A stretch of 64,000 bases of DNA, from the NCBI RefSeq assembly GCF_015687155.1, contig NZ_JADPQF010000006.1, forward strand, positions 1 to 64,000, read 5' to 3'. This DNA is from Aliikangiella sp. G2MR2-5 (lineage in GTDB: Bacteria > Pseudomonadota > Gammaproteobacteria > Enterobacterales > Kangiellaceae). The notes under the pieces are model-generated. The model was not told the DNA's origin. It saw only the letters and a program-made list of their open reading frames with translations, and did no database searches. Of this stretch, positions 1-7,676 are shown one piece after another. Position 1 is the first letter of the stretch. Each line of letters opens with the position of its first letter. The position numbers and the translations under genes are program-made.

Positions 1-86
1 GTTTATTTTCAAAAGCTTAAATAACTTTTTAAACCGTTAACGTTCGCTTCAATTTCCAATCAACTTTTCCTTCGAAGCGGGCGCGC

Positions 87-114
87 ATTATACAGTGCGC
101 AAAACCTGTGTCAA
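87..114 (-). promoter_or_regulatory. Stable-RNA-type promoter P2, reading leftward
   Basis: On the minus strand there is a perfect TTGACA (109-114) and a perfect TATAAT (87-92) separated by 16 bp. The -10 is followed by a GCGCGCCC discriminator. A near-consensus promoter with a GC-rich discriminator and a short spacer is typical of rRNA and tRNA operons under stringent control. The transcript would leave the window at base 1, so the product is not visible. An rRNA operon just to the left is the best guess. Confidence 0.6.
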
Positions 115-201
115 CACTTTATTTTAAGTTTATCTTAACTTCATAAAGCACTGAACCACTTGAAGTTTTCGGCAGATGCCTCCGTTCCAAGTGAGGCGCG
201 A

Positions 202-229
202 ATTATAGAGTCAAAATATTTATCCGCAA
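202..229 (-). promoter_or_regulatory. Stable-RNA-type promoter P1 with UP-like tract, reading leftward
   Basis: This second minus-strand promoter lies about 115 bp upstream of the one at 87-114. It has TATAAT (202-207), TTGCGG (224-229), a 16-bp spacer and a TCGCGCC discriminator. Immediately upstream (about 230-255) is an A/T run resembling an UP element. Two tandem promoters of this kind match the P1/P2 arrangement of rrn operons. Bases 1-403 hold no convincing gene on either strand. Confidence 0.55.
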
Positions 230-403
230 GCCTTTTTTTAAAAAATATTCGAAATAATACAAAACTGGTTATTTAACAATCAAAACAGGCAGTTTCGGAG
301 GTCTACCGCCAAGCAAATAGGACAATTATTGTACAAGGCGGATAGAAAGTATAGACGATTATTCTAGCGTGACCAGGTAAAAATAAACACAGGACAGGAA
401 AAG

Positions 404-1072
404 CTATTTCCTCGCATAATGATACATAATTTCGCCTACCTTGGCCGTTTCCGCAATTTCCAACTTAACGGGCTTATATAAATGAATCTTGCCAGTAACT
501 GACGATGATTCATCGATCTTTATTATCAGTTCGTCTTCGTTCCAACCTGAGAACCAGCCTTCAGATCTTTCTACAATAATGTCTCCATTGACTACACTCC
601 CCTCCAAAAGACGAATATCGCCATTAATGGTCTTGACGTTCTGCAAGACAACTACCCGATTTAGATTAATATCACCATTAACTGTAATGACGTTCTTACC
701 CACTTTACTGCCTTCTCGGAGGTCAATTCCACCGTTTACAGTTTCTATCGAGTACTCGACCTGTAGGCCTTTACCAGCACTGATCCCGCCGTTAACCGTT
801 TCAAGATTACGCAAAGAAACATCATCAGCTATATCGACTCCACCATTAACAACATCAACATTGCGAGCAATGGCTTTACTTCCCAGAGAAACCCCTCCGT
901 TTACACTAGAAATGTCTCTAACTTTTGCATTGTGCTCAACAGTCACGCCACCTAATACAGTATCCAGGTCTTGGTAACCATTTTGGCTATTCGCACTAAC
1001 ATGAACGGCACAACTTGTAACCAGTAAAGTTGAAGATAGTACCGCGGAATAAAGAACAGACTTGCTTTTCAT
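404..1072 (-). CDS. Lipoprotein with tandem beta-helix repeats
   Basis: The function is not recognised. The predicted protein (222 aa) starts with a lipoprotein signal (MKSK, hydrophobic core, lipobox LVTSC), so it should be lipid-anchored in the envelope. The mature part holds eight repeats of about 20 residues, each with a turn of the type V-N-G-G/D-V/I followed by alternating hydrophobic residues. This pattern is expected for a right-handed beta-helix, like bactofilins and other polymer-forming proteins. The ATG at 1072 is preferred over an in-frame upstream start at 1126 because it is preceded by CTGGAG and begins exactly at the signal peptide. A single gene with no partner on its strand. 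A surface scaffold or self-assembling role is inference from the fold only. Confidence 0.75.
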   Translation of the reverse strand: MKSKSVLYSAVLSSTLLVTSCAVHVSANSQNGYQDLDTVLGGVTVEHNAKVRDISSVNGGVSLGSKAIARNVDVVNGGVDIADDVSLRNLETVNGGISAGKGLQVEYSIETVNGGIDLREGSKVGKNVITVNGDINLNRVVVLQNVKTINGDIRLLEGSVVNGDIIVERSEGWFSGWNEDELIIKIDESSSVTGKIHLYKPVKLEIAETAKVGEIMYHYARK

Positions 1073-1268
1073 TTTTTTATTACTCCAGAAACAATTAAAC
1101 AAAATAAGTCGAGACTTATTAAGCAATAAATTTGCCAGTTATACGTTCCTTATAAATCAGTAGATTAGGCTTGCTAAAGAAATCTAACAAATAGTTGTTG
1201 GTCACTTTTGCCAGTTTTTGGTTAAATCGGCAAACAGTTATGAATTAACAATGGAAAAGGAACTTAAT

Positions 1269-2057
1269 ATGAGATGCCATGAAGTAGATTATGAAATTAT
1301 CGGCCATGATATTCAATTGGTTGAAGTTGAGCTCGACCCAGGTGAAACAGTTATTGCAGAGGCCGGCGCTATGAATTATATGGAACAAGGTATCAACTTT
1401 GAAACAAAAATGGGTGATGGTTCAGATCCTGATGAAGGAATGATGTCCAAAATTTTTTCAGCTGCCAAGCGAACTCTTACAGGTGAATCCATTTTTACAA
1501 CTCACTTTTCCAATCAAGCACATCAAAAACAAAAAGTAGCTTTCTCTGCGCCTTATCCAGGAACAATAATTCCACTCAACATGGCTGAATTAGGAGAAAA
1601 AGTCATTTGTCAAAAAGACGCATTTGTCGCTGCAGCCCTTGGAACAAAAGTATCAATTACCTTTAATAAGAGGATCGGTGCCGGCTTTTTTGGTGGAGAA
1701 GGATTTATCCTGCAAAAACTTGAAGGTGATGGTATGGCGTTTATTCATGCAGGAGGAACACTAATTAAAAAAGAGCTCAAAGGTGAAACATTGCGGGTGG
1801 ATACAGGCTGCCTGGTCGGGTTCACTCAGGGAATTGACTATGATATACAGCGAGCGGGTAACCTGAAATCAATGGTATTCGGAGGCGAAGGTTTGTTTTT
1901 AGCAACTTTGTCAGGCCATGGTACTGTTTGGCTACAGAGTCTGCCTTTTTCTCGACTAGCAGATCGGGTTATCAGAAGTGCGCCAAGCATGGGTGGGTCA
2001 GATAAAGGAGAAGGCTCAGTACTTGGAGGCTTAGGCCGACTCATCGACGGAGACTAA
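1269..2057 (+). CDS. AIM24/TIGR00266-family protein
   Basis: A conserved protein of unknown biochemical function, 262 aa, the usual length of the bacterial AIM24 (TIGR00266) family. It shows the family hallmarks: an N-terminal Y-E-I-x-G segment, the L-D-P-G-E-T-V-x-A-E-A-G-A-M motif around residues 24-37, and glycine-rich blocks ([25 protein letters not shown]) of a double-stranded beta-sandwich. The open frame extends upstream to a TTG at 1218. The ATG at 1269 is chosen because AAAGGAAC lies 7-8 bases before it and family members start there. It is convergent with msrQ, and a shared hairpin separates them. Confidence 0.85.
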   Translation: MRCHEVDYEIIGHDIQLVEVELDPGETVIAEAGAMNYMEQGINFETKMGDGSDPDEGMMSKIFSAAKRTLTGESIFTTHFSNQAHQKQKVAFSAPYPGTIIPLNMAELGEKVICQKDAFVAAALGTKVSITFNKRIGAGFFGGEGFILQKLEGDGMAFIHAGGTLIKKELKGETLRVDTGCLVGFTQGIDYDIQRAGNLKSMVFGGEGLFLATLSGHGTVWLQSLPFSRLADRVIRSAPSMGGSDKGEGSVLGGLGRLIDGD

Positions 2058-2098
2058 CCAATAGTAAGAAGCACTATATTCCTGATAACCGGCAGTAT

Positions 2099-2128
2099 AA
2101 GCGCCTTAATATAAGACTAGGCGCTTTG
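2099..2128. terminator. Bidirectional terminator, AIM24 gene / msrQ
   Basis: An inverted repeat AAGCGCCT (2099-2106) / AGGCGCTT (2119-2126) with a 12-base loop sits between two convergent genes. It overlaps the last codons of msrQ. The short T run on the plus side makes it a plausible intrinsic terminator for the AIM24 gene. Confidence 0.55.
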
Positions 2129-2731
2129 TTTACTTCGACTGCTTTCCATTTTTACCAGGCCGACAACTTTTTCAACCCGTAGCAACATAAGTACAACCCA
2201 CCAACAGATATAGATCATTGGCTCATTGATATCAGACTTACTTTGCCAAATCTGGTGAACTAATCCCGCGAAGGCTATGAAATAAACCATTTTGTGCAAT
2301 TTTTTCCAGCTTTTGCCCAACCTTTTCTGCGCATATCTAGTTGAAGTTATTGCCAGGGGCGTCATCAAAAGAATACCCACTGCTCCTATCATAATATAAG
2401 GGCGTTTCACTATTTCATCTGCTAGGTCATGTACACTAAAATCCAGATAAAGCCAAAAATAAGTTAAAACATGAAGTATTAAATAAAAGTAGCTATATAA
2501 ACCCAGTAATCGCCGATACCTTATCCATCCAGAATAACCCGATACGTTTTTTAGTGGCGTCATGGAGAGGCTAGCTAACAAAAAGATAAGCCCCCACAAC
2601 CCCAACTCATGCATGAGTTTGGTCTGGGGATCTCCACCGAGCAATTGATTTAAAGCAGCATATACTAGCCAGACTAAAGGAAGCCAACTTGTACAATGAA
2701 CAAAAATCTTTAGGCCTAATTGTTTATTCAT
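2117..2731 (-). CDS. msrQ: MsrQ, heme-binding membrane subunit of the MsrPQ methionine sulfoxide reductase
   Basis: An integral inner-membrane b-type cytochrome of the ferric-reductase-like (YedZ) family, 204 aa with about six hydrophobic segments. It passes electrons from the respiratory chain to periplasmic MsrP, which repairs oxidised methionine in envelope proteins. Family features include conserved histidines in the helices (around Y-L-I-L-H-V-L-T-Y and K-K-L-H-K-M-V-Y) and the R-Y-R-R-L-L-G-L-Y block. Its start codon overlaps the msrP stop (TAATG at 2729-2733), so the two are translationally coupled. Confidence 0.9.
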   Translation of the reverse strand: MNKQLGLKIFVHCTSWLPLVWLVYAALNQLLGGDPQTKLMHELGLWGLIFLLASLSMTPLKNVSGYSGWIRYRRLLGLYSYFYLILHVLTYFWLYLDFSVHDLADEIVKRPYIMIGAVGILLMTPLAITSTRYAQKRLGKSWKKLHKMVYFIAFAGLVHQIWQSKSDINEPMIYICWWVVLMLLRVEKVVGLVKMESSRSKQSA

Positions 2732-3708
2732 TAGAAAAATTTTCTCAAATCCAGCCCTTTGTATAGATGAGCCACCTCACCAGCATAACCATTGAATGGC
2801 TTCGTAGGAATTCGTTTTACACCGAAAAATGACTCATCAGTAATACGACGCTCTGTCGCCTGGCTCCAACGAGGGTGATCAACTTTTGGATTAACATTAG
2901 CGTAGAAACCATATTCGTTGGGTAACCTTTCATTCCAGGTAGAAACGGGCTGCTCCTGAGTGAAGCGAATTGATACTATCGACTTGATACTCTTAAAACC
3001 ATATTTCCAAGGAACGACCAGTCTCAGGGGTGCTCCATTTTGACCTGGCAGCGGCTTTCCATAGACCCCCGTAGCCAATATTGTCAGAGGATGATTCGCT
3101 TCCTGAATAGTAAGCCCCTCAGAATATGGCCAGGGTAAAGTATAAGAACCAAAGGCTCCTCTTTTTTGTCCGGGAAACACCTCTGGGTCATGCAATGTCT
3201 TGAACTCAACAAATTTTGCCTTCGAGGTTGGCTTAACTAGAGATATCAACTGATTAAGTTCAAAACCTGTCCATGGTACAACCATTGACCAAGCTTCGAC
3301 ACAGCGCAAACGATATATTCGTTCTTCTTCATTAACCCTGGACAATATTCGTTCCAGAGTATAGTCACCAGGTTTATCGACTTCGCCAGAAATATTGATT
3401 TTCCAGTTACTGTCAGGCTTAAAGTTTCTTGCTTTTCTCGAAGGCTCTTGCTTATCGGTAGAAAACTCATAAAAATTATTATGGTGAGTAACGACAAACT
3501 CACTACTTAACTCGCCTCTAAGTTCCTCTCCAATCATCTTAGATGACTTCTGAGCAACAGTATTATCAGACAACACGATACCTGGAGCCAGCGCGGATAC
3601 ACTCAGCGCCCCGGTAAAGCTTTTAATAAACTCTCTTCTCTTCCAGAAAATAGCTTCTGGAGTCACCGAGGTTTCACCTAAACTATCAGACTTTCTAACA
3701 ATGGCCAT
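2731..3708 (-). CDS. msrP: MsrP, molybdopterin-dependent methionine sulfoxide reductase catalytic subunit
   Basis: Periplasmic molybdoenzyme (YedY/SUOX fold), 325 aa. It reduces free and protein-bound methionine sulfoxide using electrons from MsrQ. A twin-arginine signal is visible around residues 23-30 (K-R-R-E-F-I-K) followed by a hydrophobic stretch, as expected for Tat export of a folded Mo-cofactor protein. The molybdenum-ligating cysteine is C136 in Y-R-L-R-C-V-E-A-W-S-M-V-V-P-W. The G-Q-N-G-A-P-L-R-L-V-V-P-W-K-Y-G-F-K motif is characteristic of the family. First gene of an msrPQ pair. Confidence 0.93.
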   Translation of the reverse strand: MAIVRKSDSLGETSVTPEAIFWKRREFIKSFTGALSVSALAPGIVLSDNTVAQKSSKMIGEELRGELSSEFVVTHHNNFYEFSTDKQEPSRKARNFKPDSNWKINISGEVDKPGDYTLERILSRVNEEERIYRLRCVEAWSMVVPWTGFELNQLISLVKPTSKAKFVEFKTLHDPEVFPGQKRGAFGSYTLPWPYSEGLTIQEANHPLTILATGVYGKPLPGQNGAPLRLVVPWKYGFKSIKSIVSIRFTQEQPVSTWNERLPNEYGFYANVNPKVDHPRWSQATERRITDESFFGVKRIPTKPFNGYAGEVAHLYKGLDLRKFF

Positions 3709-3972
3709 TTTTTAAAATCCAGTAATAATGTCAATGGGCTATTCCCTGTTGACTATATAACCTCCAATTTGTTACACAAACCGACATCAAATGGCGATGT
3801 TGCTAGATTTTGCTACACTTACATTCGTCATCAGACATAAAACAACGTTAAGTAGACCAATTGGTGTTTGTATTATTGGTGATGCTTCCAGACTTGATCC
3901 AAGTCTATTGACAATAAAATAGATTCTGGCATTATGCCGCGCAATTTAGCAAAAACGAGATGTTTATCCAGT

Positions 3973-4248
3973 ATGAGCCAAGTCGATTTTAGCCGCCTTA
4001 TTCTTAAAGGTATTACACCCGAAGGTAGTAAATTTCGTCCAAGCGACTGGGCAGAGCGACTTTGCGGAAATTTGTGTACATTTCGCAACCGAAGAATGTA
4101 CTACTCACCTCTACTGCGTCCAGCGGTTATCGACGGAATAAAATGTGTGATCGTTGATGCAAAACTGCAGGAAGAACACGCCAATTTATTAGATGACGTA
4201 ATTCATTTTGCCAGGAAAAACAATCTTCAAACCGAAAAAGAGCAATAA
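3973..4248 (+). CDS. DUF3579 family protein
   Basis: A small cytoplasmic protein (91 aa from the chosen start) of unknown function. The I-L-K-G-I-T-P-E-G-x-K-F-R-P-S-D-W-A-E-R-L-C block and the following F-x-N-R-R-M-x-Y-S-P-L-L-R-P segment identify DUF3579, common in beta- and gammaproteobacteria. The frame extends up to an ATG at 3934. The ATG at 3973 is preferred because the family domain normally begins a few residues after the start, but neither has a strong ribosome-binding site. It is divergent from msrPQ and unrelated to it by any visible signal. Confidence 0.75.
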   Translation: MSQVDFSRLILKGITPEGSKFRPSDWAERLCGNLCTFRNRRMYYSPLLRPAVIDGIKCVIVDAKLQEEHANLLDDVIHFARKNNLQTEKEQ

Positions 4249-4344
4249 ACACCTCAAAATTAACAATTTTTTATACAAAGCACTTAACTTTTACCCCGAT
4301 TTAAGACTATATTAGCCATATTAATTAGTCGTTTAGGATAAATC

Positions 4345-4788
4345 ATGAAACTAAGTGCTCTTATTTCGTTTATCGGCCTTTTTTTCCTTGCCAGTGTTTC
4401 TCAAGATCTGGCTGCAGCCAAGTATATGTATAAGTGGAAAGGCGCAGATGGCCAAATACACTACAGCGAACGCCCCCCTCAGGGTGTGGAATATACCCGA
4501 ATCAAAGTAGCTGATGATGGTGGAAAAACAACCAGTAAAGTGCCGCAAGCACCAGCGCCAAAAGAAGAAAAGAAAGAAGAAAAGAAAAGTAACTATGCCG
4601 AATGGCGAGATGAGAACTGCCGAATTGCAAAAGAGAATCTGGATATACTCCATAATTCAGGAAGAATATCACAGGATGACGGTCAAGGCGGAACTCGTCT
4701 TATGACTGATGAGGAAAGAAAAGAAAACATTAAAAGCTTTACTGAAAAACGTGATAAATACTGCTCTTCAGAGGCAGAAAAGAAGTAA
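4345..4788 (+). CDS. DUF4124 domain secreted protein
   Basis: A 147-aa exported protein of unknown role. A signal peptide covers roughly residues 1-24 (ending A-S-V-S-Q-D-L-A-A-A). It is followed by a DUF4124 domain with its typical Y-K-W-x-x-x-D-G-x-x-H-Y-S-E-R-P-P motif. A Lys/Glu/Pro-rich linker (about residues 63-82) follows, then a short helical C-terminal region with two cysteines. AGGATA upstream of the ATG supports the start. A strong hairpin closes the transcript. Confidence 0.8.
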   Translation: MKLSALISFIGLFFLASVSQDLAAAKYMYKWKGADGQIHYSERPPQGVEYTRIKVADDGGKTTSKVPQAPAPKEEKKEEKKSNYAEWRDENCRIAKENLDILHNSGRISQDDGQGGTRLMTDEERKENIKSFTEKRDKYCSSEAEKK

Positions 4789-4818
4789 AACCAGCCCTCA
4801 AACAGAATATACCGTTTT

Positions 4819-4847
4819 AAAAAAAGAGGCTAATGCCTCTTTTTTAT
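4819..4847. terminator. Bidirectional intrinsic terminator
   Basis: AAAAAGAGGC (4821-4830), a TAAT loop and GCCTCTTTTTT (4835-4845) form a classic stem with U-runs on both strands. It lies between the convergent DUF4124 gene and the glutaredoxin-like gene and covers the stop codon of the latter. Confidence 0.85.
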
Positions 4848-5095
4848 TTAAGTAGCCAATCTTTAAGTTCTTCCAATTCGAATGGCCAGCCTAATTCTTG
4901 ATCAGACTTGGCCAATACAGGAATTCTTACTCCATACCGTTCAACAAGAGCTTCGTCACCGGCAATTTCCACCGGCAACATGGTTAAACGAGAACTCACA
5001 TCTTTATCATTCTTTACCAGATATTCAAACATTGCTTCTGCCTGTTCGCAAAGATGACAACCTGCAGTGGTGAAAAGTTGAATAGTTTCTGTCAT
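4844..5095 (-). CDS. Glutaredoxin-like (DUF836) thiol protein
   Basis: An 83-aa thioredoxin-fold protein. The redox motif C-H-L-C is at residues 13-16 (T-A-G-C-H-L-C-E-Q-A), and the cis-proline is in R-I-P-V-L about 45 residues later. This matches the DUF836/glutaredoxin family found beside many proteobacterial housekeeping genes. It is probably a cytoplasmic dithiol oxidoreductase; the substrate is unknown. It lies downstream of rlmKL on the same strand with about 115 bp between them. Confidence 0.8.
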   Translation of the reverse strand: MTETIQLFTTAGCHLCEQAEAMFEYLVKNDKDVSSRLTMLPVEIAGDEALVERYGVRIPVLAKSDQELGWPFELEELKDWLLK

Positions 5096-5212
5096 AGAAC
5101 AAAGCCTTTTGTTAACTTGGATCCAGTTCGGATATTAAACTCATCCTTCAATTAAATTGTAGAATTGGTTTCCAAAGAATACCAAACTTATTTTACGCTT
5201 TAACTATTTTTC

Positions 5213-7369
5213 CTACTTAAACTTGATCAGCCAACAACGATGCAAATTATTGCGGGTAAAATCAGGTGATTGAGTTGATCGAGTTATTTCCTTAACTTCA
5301 ATTCTTTCATTTGATTCGACCATCATTTCAAATTTTTGAAAATTGTTGGAAAAAATCAACTCTCCTTTTGGCTGAAGTACCTGTAAACACTGCTCGATTA
5401 ATTTTGGATGATCACTCTGCACATCGAAGTGGCCTTCCATTTTTTTGGAGTTCGAAAAAGTAGGAGGATCAAGAAATATGGTATCAAACTTCTCTCCTTC
5501 CTGAGGAGCTTGTTCTAACCAATGCATACAGTCTTCTCTGATGAATTCGTGCTCGGCGAGTTGAATTCTGTTTAATTTAAAGTTCCGTTTTGCCCACTCC
5601 AGATAAGTGTTAGACATATCAACATTGACGGTTTTTGCCCCCAGTGTTGCGGCATAAACAGAAACCGTTCCGGTATAGCAAAACAAGTTAAGTAACTTCT
5701 TACCACTAACTTTATTCGCCACAAGCTCTCGTGTTTTTCGATGATCCAGAAATATTCCCGTATCAAGATAATCTTTTAAATTAACCCAGAACTTTCTTCC
5801 GCCTTCCTCAATTGTGAAAAAATTATCCTGCGTTTCTTCAACTTTTCCTTGCCTGGAATATTGCCAGCTTCCTTTTTGTTGTTGCCGTTGCTTTACAAAA
5901 ACTTGACTAGGGGGTAACTCAAAAACTCCCGCAGCGACTCTCTGGATCTCTTTTAGCCTTCTCGTTGCGACTTTATCATCAATGGACTTAGGCGCTCGAT
6001 ATTCTTGAATATGAATCTTATCTCCGTAAATATCAATTGCAGCATTGAACTCAGGAATATCTGCATCATAAACCCTAAAGCAGCTTATTTTTTCACTCGC
6101 AAGATATTTTTTCAACTTCTGTCGATTTTTTTCAACTCTGTTACAAAGTTGAACACCTTGTGGCGAAAGCTTTTCCTTAAATGCCTTATCAACTTCATCG
6201 TCATTAAGTCTGTCAATAAAATGCTTTTCCTGTAAATCAAGATTCAAAAGCTCACAAGGGATACTACCATTATTAAATTTGTATATTTTTTGAGCTCGAA
6301 TTCCGAGCGAGTGTCCAAAATCTTTATCTGGAGACAATACCGAGGCTTTCCACCCTTTCATATCCGTCTTGAGCCACTTCCCAAGCTCATTATACAGCTG
6401 CTTGACAGACTCTCTTTCACCTAATCGCTCACTATATGGCGGGTTGACGATTACCAGCCCCTCGCTTCCAAAACTGAACTGACTCAATTGATCAACTCCA
6501 GCTATTCTAGTTTCAATAACATTCTCCAATCCTGCCAAAGCAATATTGGCCTGAGCATTTCTTACAGCCTTAGGATTAATATCACTTCCGCAAAACTTGA
6601 GCTTATTGTCTGCGAGTCCTTTTATCTTTCTTTCTTCAGCATGTTTTACGATCGACTCCCATAAGCTCGCATCAAATTGATTCCAGCCAAATAATCCAAG
6701 AGATTCTCTGAGGAGCCCTGGAGCAATATCCATTGCCATCATCGCCCCTTCGATTAAGAAAGTCCCTGAACCACACATAGGATCAACGAGCGTTTTGAAT
6801 TCACCTGGCCATTTTGCGCGTTTCAGCAGTGCTGCAGCTAAATTCTCCTTGATGGGAGCTCCTCCGCCTTTAACTCGATATCCTCTCTGGTGTAATCCTC
6901 TTCCCGCCAGATCAATAGATAATATGACCTGATTTTTACGTATCTGACAGTGGAGTGTGACTTCAGGATCATCAAAATCGACTTGCGGCAACACTTCGTC
7001 ATTGTCTCGATAATAATCAACCACAGCATCCTTCACCCGTTGAGAAATAAACTGAGTATGACTCAGTTTTGACTTGTAGGACTGTGAATTAACGACAAAA
7101 GTCGCCCCAGGAGCAATATGCTGCTGCCACTCGATAATCGAGATTTGATTGTAAAGAGTTGACTCATCATTTGCTTCAAAACTTGCAATTGGAAATAAAA
7201 TTCGGCTTGCCAGCCTGCTCCACATAAGCACTTCATAAACGCCCTTCCAATCGGTTTCAAAAGAAGCTCTGGATAATCCCTCGGATATATTTTCCGCGCC
7301 TAGAGAAACCAGCTCATCAACGAGCAGATACTCTAAACCTTTGGCACAAGTAGCAATAAAATTTGGCAT
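5213..7369 (-). CDS. rlmL: RlmKL, bifunctional 23S rRNA methyltransferase (m2G2445 and m7G2069)
   Basis: This enzyme methylates two guanines of 23S rRNA during 50S assembly. The protein (718 aa) has an N-terminal THUMP domain, a RlmL-type methyltransferase domain with the N-P-P-Y catalytic motif (V-N-P-P-Y-S-E-R), and a C-terminal RlmK-type domain with D-P-P-T-F-S-N. It is therefore the fused form known from gammaproteobacteria. The ATG at 7369 matches the family start (M-P-N-F-I-A-T-C-A-K-G-L-E). A longer TTG start at 7402 is rejected because a TATAAT -10 element occupies that position on the minus strand. Confidence 0.93.
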   Translation of the reverse strand: MPNFIATCAKGLEYLLVDELVSLGAENISEGLSRASFETDWKGVYEVLMWSRLASRILFPIASFEANDESTLYNQISIIEWQQHIAPGATFVVNSQSYKSKLSHTQFISQRVKDAVVDYYRDNDEVLPQVDFDDPEVTLHCQIRKNQVILSIDLAGRGLHQRGYRVKGGGAPIKENLAAALLKRAKWPGEFKTLVDPMCGSGTFLIEGAMMAMDIAPGLLRESLGLFGWNQFDASLWESIVKHAEERKIKGLADNKLKFCGSDINPKAVRNAQANIALAGLENVIETRIAGVDQLSQFSFGSEGLVIVNPPYSERLGERESVKQLYNELGKWLKTDMKGWKASVLSPDKDFGHSLGIRAQKIYKFNNGSIPCELLNLDLQEKHFIDRLNDDEVDKAFKEKLSPQGVQLCNRVEKNRQKLKKYLASEKISCFRVYDADIPEFNAAIDIYGDKIHIQEYRAPKSIDDKVATRRLKEIQRVAAGVFELPPSQVFVKQRQQQKGSWQYSRQGKVEETQDNFFTIEEGGRKFWVNLKDYLDTGIFLDHRKTRELVANKVSGKKLLNLFCYTGTVSVYAATLGAKTVNVDMSNTYLEWAKRNFKLNRIQLAEHEFIREDCMHWLEQAPQEGEKFDTIFLDPPTFSNSKKMEGHFDVQSDHPKLIEQCLQVLQPKGELIFSNNFQKFEMMVESNERIEVKEITRSTQSPDFTRNNLHRCWLIKFK

Positions 7370-7676
7370 ATTCGAAATAATAGCAGTTTGCAAATGTGGC
7401 AATTATACTGACTTGCTCCGGCATTGGACATCAATAACTCCGATATTTCCTGAGTGTCTGTGAAGACCTGTACAAAACAAGCAATCTGCGCAAATTCTTA
7501 AATTATATCTGGAGTTATTAACTCTATGATTTATTGGCAAAATTTAACAAAAGAGACTAGTATCAACGTTAGACTGAGTAGTTATCTATGGGCTTTAAGA
7601 CAGCTCCTGCTCGTAAAAATGATTAGCCCGAATTAGCAAGGACTTAGACGCGACCCTACAAGGTTGATAAAGTAGC
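7370..7676. other. Divergent intergenic region rlmL / hybrid kinase
   Basis: About 307 bp between divergent genes. On the minus strand a TATAAT (7402-7407) lies 33 bp upstream of the rlmL ATG and is its likely -10 element; the -35 is weak. No gene, hairpin or recognisable operator was seen in the rest. Confidence 0.4.

Noticed and set aside
489-977. Plus-strand 162-codon frame
   Set aside because: It is the antisense of the repeat lipoprotein gene. Its apparent repeats (P-P-L-T, P-P-F-T) are mirror images of the VNGG repeats and there is no ribosome-binding site.
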